The notes beneath the pieces are model-generated. The model had not been told where the DNA came from. It saw nothing but the letters and a program-made list of their open reading frames with translations, and did no database searches. From contig CAZRVL010000063.1 of the NCBI GenBank assembly GCA_964603455.1, positions 1 through 12,096 of the forward strand: a stretch of 12,096 nt of DNA, in the 5' to 3' direction. This stretch comes from Flemingiibacterium sp964603455. Its GTDB lineage: Bacteria; Bacillota; Clostridia; Oscillospirales; CAG-272. Both the position numbers and the translations under genes were made by a program. Shown one piece after another: positions 6,362 through 12,096 of the stretch; position 1 is the stretch's first letter; every line of letters begins with the position of its first letter.

Positions 6362-8030
6362 CCGAAATACTCTCCTTCAGCTTGGTGAGGGCGATCTTAG
6401 TCTCGGCAGCGGTTTCGCCGAGCAGCGATGCTATTTCCTGGACTATGCGCATCTGCTTATCTACCACTTTATCGGCAATATCGACCGTCTGATTGCGTAT
6501 GCTTTCCTTCTTTGACCTTTCGGTCTGCTCATCGGTAACATCGCGCATTATGCAGATGAGCATATTGAAGGTCGTGTCATAGATTATCGACTGCTCGACA
6601 TACCGATCATATTCGGCAAGATATACCTTCTGCTCGTGCATTGCGCGCTTTGTTTCAAGCACCTTCACGAACGGTGTCGGGTCAAGTATCCTTATCACCT
6701 GATCTCCGAGAATATCGGAGGACGAGCGGATATTGATTATGCGCTTTGCCGCATCGTTTATCTGCTGAACTTCGAGAGCCTCGTTGACAACGATTATTCC
6801 GTTCGGAGTGTTGTTGACTATGCAATCAGAAAAGCTCTCGGCTTTGTCCTTGAGATAGGGCAGGCACATGGATATTTCAGCCTTTCCGTGGCAGATCGCT
6901 ATCGCCTTTTCGCGGCAGGTATTATATCCGCACGAACCGCAGTTCAGTTCATCGGAAGGCTTCGATTTGCCCATCTTTTTGAGGACTTCTCTTATCTCGC
7001 CCTCGCTCGGAGTGAGATTTCTAAGCTCTATCGGCTCAAAGGTCTTTCTTATCGAAAGCGGATCGGGCTGAGCTATATCGAAATCCTTTTCTCCGGCATA
7101 ATTCGACACCGCCATATAGTCTGCTACAGGGGCGCGTCTGTATTTTTCCATTACCGGACCGCCTATGCAGCTTCCTACGCAGGCAGACATCTCGATAAAG
7201 CATTTATGTATCTTGCCATTTTCGATGTCGCGGAGAGCCGCCTTGCAGTTCTCTACACCGTCTATCGCAAGATATGTATATTCCGGATTTCTTTCGGTGA
7301 GCGTTTTAAGTATTCCGCCGGTAGTCGGGAAGAAACGAGCGCGTCCGATCTCCTTGTCATCCGTATCCTTTTCAAGCACAATATGCTCAGCCTCGAACCA
7401 TTTTGTAAGCTCCTCAAAGGTCAGCACAGCATCGACGATATTGCCGTAATGCTCGGCTTCGTCCTTTTTTGCAACGCACGGACCGATGAATACGGTCTTG
7501 GCATTCGGATAACGCTTTTTTATATCCATGCAGTGTGCCTGCATCGGTGACATGACATCGGCGAGATCCGGAAGCTCCGCCGGAAAATATTTTTGTATGA
7601 GCAGATTGACCGAATGGCAGCAGGATGAGATTATGACATCTCGTCCACCCTCGGCTATCAAGCGTTCATATTCTCTTTTTACTATCGTTGCGCCGAGAGC
7701 GGTCTCCTCGGCATCGGCAAATCCGAGCTTTTTGAGAGCATTGCGCATTCCCTCTATTCCAACACCGTCATAGTTGGCGATGAAGGAGGGAGCAAGGCTG
7801 ACATATACCGGATCACCCGACTGGATAAGGACGCGAACCTTTTCGGTCTCATCGACTATCTGCTTCGCGTCCTGCGGACATACTACAAAGCACTGTCCGC
7901 AAAGGATACATTCATTGCCGATTATATGCGCCTGGTTTCCCGAAAAGCGTATCGACTTCACCGGGCAGTGGCGGATACATTTATAGCAGTTTTTGCAATT
8001 TGATTTTTTCAGAGTCAAGCAATTGGACAT
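6354..8030 (-). CDS. hydS: Sensory [FeFe]-hydrogenase with PAS domain (group C, HydS)
   Basis: A 558-residue cytoplasmic protein. The N-terminal 2[4Fe-4S] ferredoxin has C12-x2-C15-x2-C18-x3-C22P and C41-x2-C44-x2-C47-x3-C51P. The H-cluster domain follows with ISSCCHS (134-140), FIGPCVAKKDE (181-191) and EMSACVGSC (280-288). A further [4Fe-4S] site C364-x2-C367-x4-C372-x16-C389 follows, then a PAS domain at about 398-495 and a helical, probably coiled-coil tail at about 500-555. This order, cluster-to-PAS without a catalytic partner, is that of putative H2/redox-sensing hydrogenases. Differences from enzymatic types are His139 in place of Pro after the Cys pair, and Ser282 in place of Met in the third motif. 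No kinase or cyclase output domain is fused, so output presumably goes through the overlapping phosphatase gene. GGAGG lies 6 nt before the ATG, and the upstream 2Fe-2S gene ends 1 nt earlier. Confidence 0.94.
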   Translation of the reverse strand: MSNCLTLKKSNCKNCYKCIRHCPVKSIRFSGNQAHIIGNECILCGQCFVVCPQDAKQIVDETEKVRVLIQSGDPVYVSLAPSFIANYDGVGIEGMRNALKKLGFADAEETALGATIVKREYERLIAEGGRDVIISSCCHSVNLLIQKYFPAELPDLADVMSPMQAHCMDIKKRYPNAKTVFIGPCVAKKDEAEHYGNIVDAVLTFEELTKWFEAEHIVLEKDTDDKEIGRARFFPTTGGILKTLTERNPEYTYLAIDGVENCKAALRDIENGKIHKCFIEMSACVGSCIGGPVMEKYRRAPVADYMAVSNYAGEKDFDIAQPDPLSIRKTFEPIELRNLTPSEGEIREVLKKMGKSKPSDELNCGSCGYNTCREKAIAICHGKAEISMCLPYLKDKAESFSDCIVNNTPNGIIVVNEALEVQQINDAAKRIINIRSSSDILGDQVIRILDPTPFVKVLETKRAMHEQKVYLAEYDRYVEQSIIYDTTFNMLICIMRDVTDEQTERSKKESIRNQTVDIADKVVDKQMRIVQEIASLLGETAAETKIALTKLKESISDE

Positions 8031-8031
8031 T

Positions 8032-8295
8032 TCATTCCTCCGATTCCTTCAGAGCCGGAAGTATGACCTCATCCCAGAACTTGTCAAACCCTTCCGGAGT
8101 AACTCCGGTATGTATTTCCTCACCGACCGTCACAGTTACTCCCACTCGGTTGCATTTTCCGGTGCAGAAGCTGCCGGTAAGGATAATATCATCCTCAAGA
8201 TCTTCCTCGGCAATTCTCTTTTGGAGCTTTTCAACTATCTCAGGTGCTCCCTTTATATGACAGGAGCTTCCAATACATACTTCGACAAAAATCAT
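8032..8295 (-). CDS. Thioredoxin-like [2Fe-2S] ferredoxin (copy 2)
   Basis: An 87-residue protein of the thioredoxin-like [2Fe-2S] family, related to the C-terminal part of NuoE/HydC-type subunits. The four ligand cysteines are C7-x4-C12 (CIGSSC) and C44-x3-C48 (CTGKC), the family pattern. It probably carries electrons to or from the adjacent hydrogenase. It is clearly a paralogue of the preceding 79-residue protein: CIGSSCHIKG is identical in both, and the spacing to the second Cys pair is the same. The start at 8295 follows AAGGAG at 9 nt and lies 14 nt after the upstream gene. The stop is 1 nt before hydS. There is no NADH- or FMN-binding partner (NuoF-like) in the window, so it does not look like part of a bifurcating complex. 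Confidence 0.92.
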   Translation of the reverse strand: MIFVEVCIGSSCHIKGAPEIVEKLQKRIAEEDLEDDIILTGSFCTGKCNRVGVTVTVGEEIHTGVTPEGFDKFWDEVILPALKESEE

Positions 8296-8309
8296 GGCAA
8301 AAAAGCTCC

Positions 8310-8549
8310 TTATACTTTAGCCTTGATCTCTTTTTCGAAAAATTCGCCGACTGTTTCGGGGCTTACCGAATGGAATGCGTCATCTACCGTGACACATACG
8401 CCGTCCTGACATTTTCCCATGCAGAACGTGCCGCCAAGCTCGACCTTATCACCCAAATTTTCCTTTGCTATGAGCTTCTGAAGCTCCTCAACGACTACGC
8501 GAGAGCCCTTGATATGGCAGGAAGAACCGATACATACTGTTACTTTCAT
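8310..8549 (-). CDS. Thioredoxin-like [2Fe-2S] ferredoxin (copy 1)
   Basis: A 79-residue paralogue of the next gene, with the same ligand spacing: C6-x4-C11 and C43-x3-C47. An additional Cys52 in DGVCV is absent from its sister (VGVTV at the matching place). It probably acts as a one-electron carrier in the hydrogenase operon. Its ribosome binding site TAGGAG (8559-8564) includes the TAG stop codon of the upstream phosphotransferase, with 9 nt to the ATG, so translation is likely coupled. The two copies differ at many positions, so the duplication is old and the copies may have separate partners. Confidence 0.92.
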   Translation of the reverse strand: MKVTVCIGSSCHIKGSRVVVEELQKLIAKENLGDKVELGGTFCMGKCQDGVCVTVDDAFHSVSPETVGEFFEKEIKAKV

Positions 8550-8558
8550 TATTTTAAT

Positions 8559-8564
8559 CTCCTA
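8559..8564 (-). promoter_or_regulatory. Ribosome binding site sharing the TAG stop of the upstream gene
   Basis: On the minus strand the TAG stop of the phosphotransferase (8562-8564) forms the first half of TAGGAG, the Shine-Dalgarno sequence of the first 2Fe-2S gene. This places the phosphotransferase firmly in the same transcript as the hydrogenase genes. Confidence 0.75.
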
Positions 8565-9314
8565 ATTATTTAGATTTACCCATCCGAGTAAAAATTCACG
8601 TTGTTTTTCGCGGCATCGCTTCATCTGCGAAGTCGCTGCGAGCGGCATCCAGCGGCGTATAAGCTCCCTGTCAACCCCACTCTTCTTCGAAAAAGCACTG
8701 AGATATTTTTCAGCACCGTCTATGCTGCCCGACAGCCAGAAAAGCAAATAAGTACGTGCTGCATCCGCTGCCGAATATCCTCCGGAGGCGTGCGCCCAGT
8801 CGAGTATGTAATTTCCGTCAGCCGAACGTATTATGTTCGACATGGCAAAATCTCCGTGGCTGAGTATCATTTTTCCGGATTTTTCGACAAGCTCGCCGAG
8901 ACGCTCGTACAGTCCTATCCGCTGTGCATCCGAAAGCAACTCGGCTGCCGCTATCTCGCGTTTCAGCTTATCCGTGAGCTTCGGAAAAAGCTCACAGTTT
9001 TTTGATTGGACTTCGAGCTGAAGATCTATAAGCTCCTCTATGTACTCCTCGCGCCTCGAATGATCCTCTTTGGACAGCTGCTCGAATGACATTCCTCGGA
9101 TAAGCTCGGAAACTATCGCCCATTTTCCGTCGAGCATCGTGACCTCACATATCTTCGGAACCGGAAGTCCGCTCTCCTGCGCACGTGCTTGGTTCAACGC
9201 TTCGGCGAATATCTCCGATTTCGTATGACCGTTCACGAAGACCTTCATGCAAAGTCCTCCGTCACGGTATATTGTTTTGTCATTGCGAACTGCGATTATC
9301 CTATCGAGTCTCAT
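8562..9314 (-). CDS. APH/choline-kinase-family phosphotransferase
   Basis: A 250-residue cytoplasmic protein of the protein-kinase-like APH fold. It shows an ATP-lobe lysine in CMKVF (Lys24), the catalytic loop HGDFAMSN (153-160, with Asp155 as base and Asn160 as metal ligand), and the metal-binding LDW at 171-173. It starts at an ATG with AAAGGA 8 nt upstream, is the first gene after the operon promoter and ends 12 nt before the first 2Fe-2S gene. Family members phosphorylate small hydroxyl compounds such as sugars, choline or aminoglycosides, and some are of unknown role. Nothing here points to antibiotic resistance. Its place at the head of a hydrogenase operon is unusual and its substrate is unknown. 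Confidence 0.85.
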   Translation of the reverse strand: MRLDRIIAVRNDKTIYRDGGLCMKVFVNGHTKSEIFAEALNQARAQESGLPVPKICEVTMLDGKWAIVSELIRGMSFEQLSKEDHSRREEYIEELIDLQLEVQSKNCELFPKLTDKLKREIAAAELLSDAQRIGLYERLGELVEKSGKMILSHGDFAMSNIIRSADGNYILDWAHASGGYSAADAARTYLLFWLSGSIDGAEKYLSAFSKKSGVDRELIRRWMPLAATSQMKRCREKQREFLLGWVNLNN

Positions 9315-9342
9315 CAGCTTTTCCTTTCGCCTGTCAAGGCAT

Positions 9343-9360
9343 ACGTTAATATTTTAACAC
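9343..9360. promoter_or_regulatory. Possible Rex-type redox operator overlapping the operon -10
   Basis: The perfect half-sites GTTAA (9345-9349) and TTAAC (9354-9358) are separated by 4 nt. Against the Rex consensus TTGTTAANNNNTTAACAA the 18-nt window matches 11 of 14 defined positions. It covers the -10 hexamer of the promoter reading into the phosphotransferase-hydrogenase operon, the expected place for repression. Rex senses NADH/NAD+ and commonly controls hydrogenase genes in Clostridia. The assignment is by pattern only, and AT-rich sequence can give such matches by chance. Confidence 0.5.
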
Positions 9361-9379
9361 GCGGCGCGAAGATTGTGAA
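9351..9379 (-). promoter_or_regulatory. Promoter of the phosphotransferase-hydrogenase operon
   Basis: On the minus strand, TTCACA (9374-9379), a 17-nt spacer and TAAAAT (9351-9356) with a TG extension (TGTTAAAAT). The predicted transcription start is about 30 nt before the ATG at 9314. It lies between the lysR stop and the operon. Confidence 0.7.
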
Positions 9380-9397
9380 CTGTTATTTTCGTATATC

Positions 9398-9421
9398 CGA
9401 TATATTATTTATGATATATCG
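9398..9421. repeat. 8-bp inverted repeat around the lysR stop codon
   Basis: CGATATAT (9398-9405) and ATATATCG (9414-9421) form a perfect inverted repeat with an 8-nt loop that contains the lysR TAA. There is no T run after it, so it is not a standard terminator. It sits about 20 nt upstream of the operon -35, where an activator or operator site could lie. Confidence 0.5.
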
Positions 9422-10344
9422 TCGGCAAAAACTTGCCGCTTTACCTTGCAAAGCTCGGTTATGAACAGCTTATCAAGCTCAGTCAGCTTATAATCGCCGC
9501 GATGTATCATTACATCCTTATAGATCTTTTGATCTATAGCACAGCTTCGCTGAACGAGCTTATTGCGCTCTAAGAGCTTTTCGGGAAGCGGAGACACCCA
9601 CATGAACGTGTCGGGATTCGAAGCCAGCAGATCGAGCTGACTTCCGCGCTCGTATACGAATATCCGCCGTGTAACTCCGGGCAGATCGTTCTTTTTGACC
9701 TCCGAGACCGGTATAGACGGCACATACGGATCAGCATGAGCGATCTCGATATAATCCGCAAGGTCTGACGGATAAATAAGCTCCTTTTCGGCGAGCGGAG
9801 AATCGGCATTCATCACGAGCATATGCCGAAATTCGACTATCAGCTCATACGAAAGCCCCTTCTCTTCCATTCTGTCCTTATAATATCTGTCGTAATTCTC
9901 GGCGTATCGGATTATACCGAGCTTGCAGTTTTCTTCGAGCACGCTCTCCATCGCCTTTAAGGAGTTCGTCTCCTTATACATGACCTCGACATCATCTTCG
10001 AGAACGAGCCGCTTCGAAAATTCCGCAAAAGCATCGGAAATATAGCTTGCACGCGGAACGGATATTGAAAATTTCTTTTTCTGTGCCGAACGGTTCTTAA
10101 ACATTCCTTCGAGAGATTCGACCTCGCTGAGTATCGACTTTGCATACTGCAAAAATACCTCTCCATCGGGTGTCACGACCATTCCCTTCGGCGAACGCTC
10201 GAAAATAGCGACTCCGAGCGAGGATTCGAGATCCTTTATTGTTCGGCTGAGATTCGGCTGACCGATATACAGCTTTTCGGCAGCCTTATTGAGCGAACCG
10301 CAGGCGGCTATTTCCACCGCATATTTCAGATAAGCAAGATTCAA
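9409..10344 (-). CDS. LysR-family transcriptional regulator (TTG start)
   Basis: A 311-residue regulator. The N-terminal winged HTH spans residues 1-60, with the typical GSLNKAAEKLYIGQPNLSRTIKDLE pattern split over residues 16-40 and the wing FERSPKGMVVT at 48-58. A linker helix follows, then a periplasmic-binding-protein-like effector domain at about 90-300. The start is a TTG at 10342-10344, chosen because AAAGGAGG (10352-10359) lies 7 nt upstream and the LysR N-terminus begins exactly there. It has its own promoter at 10371-10399. LysR proteins often act on neighbouring genes, so the downstream hydrogenase operon or the divergent sigma-factor gene are possible targets. The effector cannot be predicted. 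Confidence 0.93.
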   Translation of the reverse strand: MNLAYLKYAVEIAACGSLNKAAEKLYIGQPNLSRTIKDLESSLGVAIFERSPKGMVVTPDGEVFLQYAKSILSEVESLEGMFKNRSAQKKKFSISVPRASYISDAFAEFSKRLVLEDDVEVMYKETNSLKAMESVLEENCKLGIIRYAENYDRYYKDRMEEKGLSYELIVEFRHMLVMNADSPLAEKELIYPSDLADYIEIAHADPYVPSIPVSEVKKNDLPGVTRRIFVYERGSQLDLLASNPDTFMWVSPLPEKLLERNKLVQRSCAIDQKIYKDVMIHRGDYKLTELDKLFITELCKVKRQVFADDIS

Positions 10345-10351
10345 GCTGCTG

Positions 10352-10359
10352 CCTCCTTT
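10352..10359 (-). promoter_or_regulatory. Strong ribosome binding site fixing the TTG start of lysR
   Basis: AAAGGAGG on the minus strand is nearly fully complementary to the 16S rRNA 3' end. It is placed 7 nt before TTG (10342-10344). No ATG or GTG in a suitable place gives the complete HTH. Confidence 0.85.
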
Positions 10360-10370
10360 CGTGTTACTTT

Positions 10371-10399
10371 ATTATACCACATATTTATTAATATTTCAA
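10371..10399 (-). promoter_or_regulatory. Sigma-A-type promoter of lysR
   Basis: On the minus strand, TTGAAA (10394-10399), a 17-nt spacer and a perfect TATAAT (10371-10376), about 27 nt upstream of the TTG start. It diverges from the promoter at 10444-10472, with 44 nt between the two -35 elements. Confidence 0.85.
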
Positions 10400-10443
10400 G
10401 CGTTTTCGTCAAAGTGATTTATATTTTTTTGAAAAAAGTCGTC

Positions 10444-10472
10444 TTGACAATTTTGTTTGGGTATGATATAAT
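10444..10472 (+). promoter_or_regulatory. Consensus promoter of the sigma-factor-like gene
   Basis: Perfect TTGACA (10444-10449), a 17-nt spacer and a perfect TATAAT (10467-10472) with a TG extension (TGATATAAT). An A/T-rich tract at about 10418-10437 upstream could act as an UP element. The predicted start near 10479 gives a leader of about 80 nt before the ATG at 10561. This is an unusually strong promoter for a regulator. Confidence 0.9.
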
Positions 10473-10478
10473 TATTTT

Positions 10479-10540
10479 CGTAAGGATACCGAACCTTTTT
10501 AAATGTCAGCACACTTATAAGTATGTAACGAAAGGATACC
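10479..10540 (+). repeat. 12-nt direct repeat and palindrome in the sigma-gene leader
   Basis: CGTAAGGATACC (10479-10490) recurs as CGAAAGGATACC (10529-10540) with one mismatch, 50 nt apart. The perfect palindrome ACTTATAAGT (10513-10522) lies between them. The first copy overlaps the predicted transcription start and the second precedes the ribosome binding site AAAGGAG. They could be protein binding sites or leader RNA elements; the sequence alone does not decide. Confidence 0.55.
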
Positions 10541-10560
10541 ATCCGACAAAAGGAGCAGCT

Positions 10561-12096
10561 ATGGAGCATTTTTGTGAAGAGCTTATCGAAAAGACCTATC
10601 TCTGGGCAAGAAAGCGGCTTTGTTCGTCTTCAGATGCCGAGGAGGCGACACAGCAGATACTCTGCGAGGCGATACAGGCATACCGCAATGCCGAAAAGCA
10701 CAATCTTGAGATCACCGCGTTCTATCCGTGGTACTGGAGGATCGCGCAAAATCAGCTGAATATCTTTCTGCGGTTGAAATACGCTTCGGCTGTATCGCTC
10801 GACGATATGCGCGAAATACTCGTATCGCCAGATACTGCGGACGAAGAGCTTATCCGTGCCGATGAGATAAGAGCTGTAAATTATGCGGTCTCAAAATTAT
10901 CAAAGCTCCACCGTCAGATGATAATCGACTATTACCTTCGCGAGAAGAGCGTAAAGACCATAGCAAATGAATACAAAGTTCCGGAAGGGACAGTCAAACG
11001 TCGGCTCTTCGATGCAAAGGAAGATGTAAAAAGGAGTATCGAAAATATGGAAAATACGGGAAGAAGTTCATATGCACCGACAGAACTCATATTGATCGGT
11101 TCGCTCGCCGCACCCGATTATTGGGAGCTTTTAAATGATCTGGTAGTCAAGCAGATATTGACAGTCTGCCGCAAAACTCCGCACACACTTCGCGAAATAT
11201 CCGATGAGATAGCCGTTGCGCCGGTATATTTTGAGGACAAGCTCGACAGGCTTTTAAAGGATCGGTTCATAAAGAAGACCGCAAACGGAAAATATCTCAC
11301 CGACATAGTTATCCTGCCCGAACAGCTTTGGGTCAACTTTTCATCCGAATGTGCGAAGGAATACCGCGGCATCGCACCTAAGCTGCGTGATATTCTGCTG
11401 GGTCTTGAAGAAAAGCTGCGCGGATATGATTTTATCGGAAACGATCTTTCACGCGGAAGGCTTATGTGGCTCGGATACATAGCCACCTGCTCGAAGCTGT
11501 CCGACCTGATGGTAAAAAGCTTCAGCGAGAAAAAGAAAATTCCCGAAAGCCATGAAAAAAATTATCGCTACATGGGAAGATTCATACTGCCCGATGAAAG
11601 GATAGAATATCCGCCTAAGTCAAGCTCGGTATCCTGGAGCAATATGCACTATCATTTCAGAACATCTGACTACAGGCAGATAACCTATGCGAATCTGTTT
11701 GAAAGTCAGCCGTTCGCCGACCCTGAGCGCGACAAAATGCTCGATCAGTCGAATATTTCGCTGTTCATGCAGATTGCAAACGATCCGAACAAGTCTCTGA
11801 CCGGTGTTGAAGAAGAAATGTGTGCAGAGCTTATCGCCGAGGGCTTTCTTGAAAAGCGCGGCGGACTTTATCCGATGATACCGATAATCAGCTATTCTGT
11901 GCTCGGAAATATCGAGGAGCTTATACGCGAGGCAGTGTCGCCGCTCGCCGAAATATATACCGAAAAGATCGTCGCTCTCGGTGACAGGATGATATTGCCG
12001 CATATACGCGAGGATCTTTATGAGGAATATGTAAATTTTGTAATGCGAGCTGCGTTCTTTCCGCTTGATTATGTACTGCATTGGGCTATGTACGAG
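10561..12096 (+). CDS. Sigma-70-like (ECF-type) protein with duplicated winged-helix C-terminal modules (cut by right edge)
   Basis: The frame is open for 512 codons from ATG 10561, preceded by AAAGGAG at 5 nt, to the window end without a stop. Residues about 5-75 resemble sigma region 2 (DAEEATQQILCEAI, then FYPWYWRIAQNQL). Residues about 106-160 are a region 4 HTH (LSKLHRQMIIDYYLREKSVKTIA, then VPEGTVKRRLFDAK). Beyond the usual ECF length, residues about 195-246 look like a winged helix (LREISDEIAVAP, then LLKDRFIKKTANGKY). A comparable segment recurs at about 400-437 (AELIAEGFLEKRGGLY). Each is followed by similar helices, which suggests a duplicated module. It probably directs RNA polymerase to specific promoters, with the C-terminal part sensing or binding a signal. 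It is transcribed divergently from lysR. No anti-sigma gene is visible. The exact C-terminal family is not recognised. Confidence 0.8.
   Translation, partial: MEHFCEELIEKTYLWARKRLCSSSDAEEATQQILCEAIQAYRNAEKHNLEITAFYPWYWRIAQNQLNIFLRLKYASAVSLDDMREILVSPDTADEELIRADEIRAVNYAVSKLSKLHRQMIIDYYLREKSVKTIANEYKVPEGTVKRRLFDAKEDVKRSIENMENTGRSSYAPTELILIGSLAAPDYWELLNDLVVKQILTVCRKTPHTLREISDEIAVAPVYFEDKLDRLLKDRFIKKTANGKYLTDIVILPEQLWVNFSSECAKEYRGIAPKLRDILLGLEEKLRGYDFIGNDLSRGRLMWLGYIATCSKLSDLMVKSFSEKKKIPESHEKNYRYMGRFILPDERIEYPPKSSSVSWSNMHYHFRTSDYRQITYANLFESQPFADPERDKMLDQSNISLFMQIANDPNKSLTGVEEEMCAELIAEGFLEKRGGLYPMIPIISYSVLGNIEELIREAVSPLAEIYTEKIVALGDRMILPHIREDLYEEYVNFVMRAAFFPLDYVLHWAMYE

Noticed and set aside
6636..7550. 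304-codon open frame on the plus strand opposite hydS
   Set aside because: It mirrors a well-supported hydrogenase gene and has no family features or promoter.
8562..9314. Aminoglycoside resistance gene
   Set aside because: Only the general APH fold motifs are present; the gene sits in a metabolic operon with no mobile element nearby, and broad family membership does not imply resistance.
9332..9337. TTGACA on the minus strand just before the phosphotransferase start
   Set aside because: The matching -10 position falls at the start codon (ATGAGA) and does not resemble TATAAT; the promoter at 9351-9379 is better placed.
11620..12081. 153-codon minus-strand frame inside the sigma-factor gene
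   Set aside because: The plus-strand frame is continuous, has a consensus promoter, a ribosome binding site and sigma motifs; the minus-strand frame has none of these.
1..12096. CRISPR arrays, tRNA or rRNA genes, transposases, integrases and toxin-antitoxin pairs
   Set aside because: None was seen on either strand; gaps between genes are short and no repeat arrays or mobile-element ends were found.

Overview
The window looks like the chromosome of an anaerobic, fermentative Clostridia species, most likely a Ruminococcus-like Ruminococcaceae. The basis is moderate G+C, strong AGGAGG-type ribosome binding sites, two different [FeFe]-hydrogenases, an S-layer-homology protein and a clostridial-style sigma factor. 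The species cannot be fixed from the sequence alone. From memory, the core gene set (2Fe-2S protein, PAS-bearing hydrogenase, PP2C phosphatase, monomeric hydrogenase) resembles the hydS/hydA2 locus of Ruminococcus albus and the hfs locus of Thermoanaerobacterium saccharolyticum.

Layout. From position 1 to 10344 every gene lies on the minus strand, so it is read here from right to left. A LysR-family regulator (9409-10344, TTG start) has its own sigma-A-type promoter. It is followed by what looks like one long operon starting at a promoter at 9351-9379. The -10 of that promoter sits inside a GTTAA-N4-TTAAC palindrome resembling a binding site for the NADH/NAD+ sensor Rex. The operon order is: APH-family phosphotransferase (8562-9314), two tandem thioredoxin-like [2Fe-2S] proteins (8310-8549, 8032-8295), a group C sensory [FeFe]-hydrogenase with a PAS domain (HydS, 6354-8030), a SpoIIE-type PP2C phosphatase (5189-6361), a group B-type monomeric [FeFe]-hydrogenase (3663-5090), a secreted alpha/alpha-toroid protein with three SLH domains (2052-3647), and a DUF4430 lipoprotein (1489-2055). 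Spacings are very short or overlapping except for 98 nt before the monomeric hydrogenase. A rho-independent terminator at 1450-1483 ends the unit.

A separate promoter (1335-1364) then drives a small nitroreductase and the start of ftsH, which runs off the left edge. On the right, a divergent intergenic region (10345-10560) carries back-to-back promoters. A sigma-70-like protein (10561 to the right edge) has a sigma2-sigma4 core followed by a long C-terminal region built of what appear to be two repeated winged-helix modules. It is still open at position 12096.

How it may work together (inference). The PAS hydrogenase would sense H2 or redox state through its H-cluster and Fe-S chain and pass the signal to the phosphatase encoded immediately downstream with an 8-nt overlap. 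The monomeric hydrogenase is a co-expressed enzyme of uncertain direction, and the possible Rex site would tie the operon to NADH status. The two cell-surface genes at the 3' end together contain the two domains of a transcobalamin/intrinsic-factor-like protein, split over two genes. Their link to hydrogen metabolism is unexplained and is one of the more unusual features here. The other is the sigma factor with duplicated winged-helix modules.
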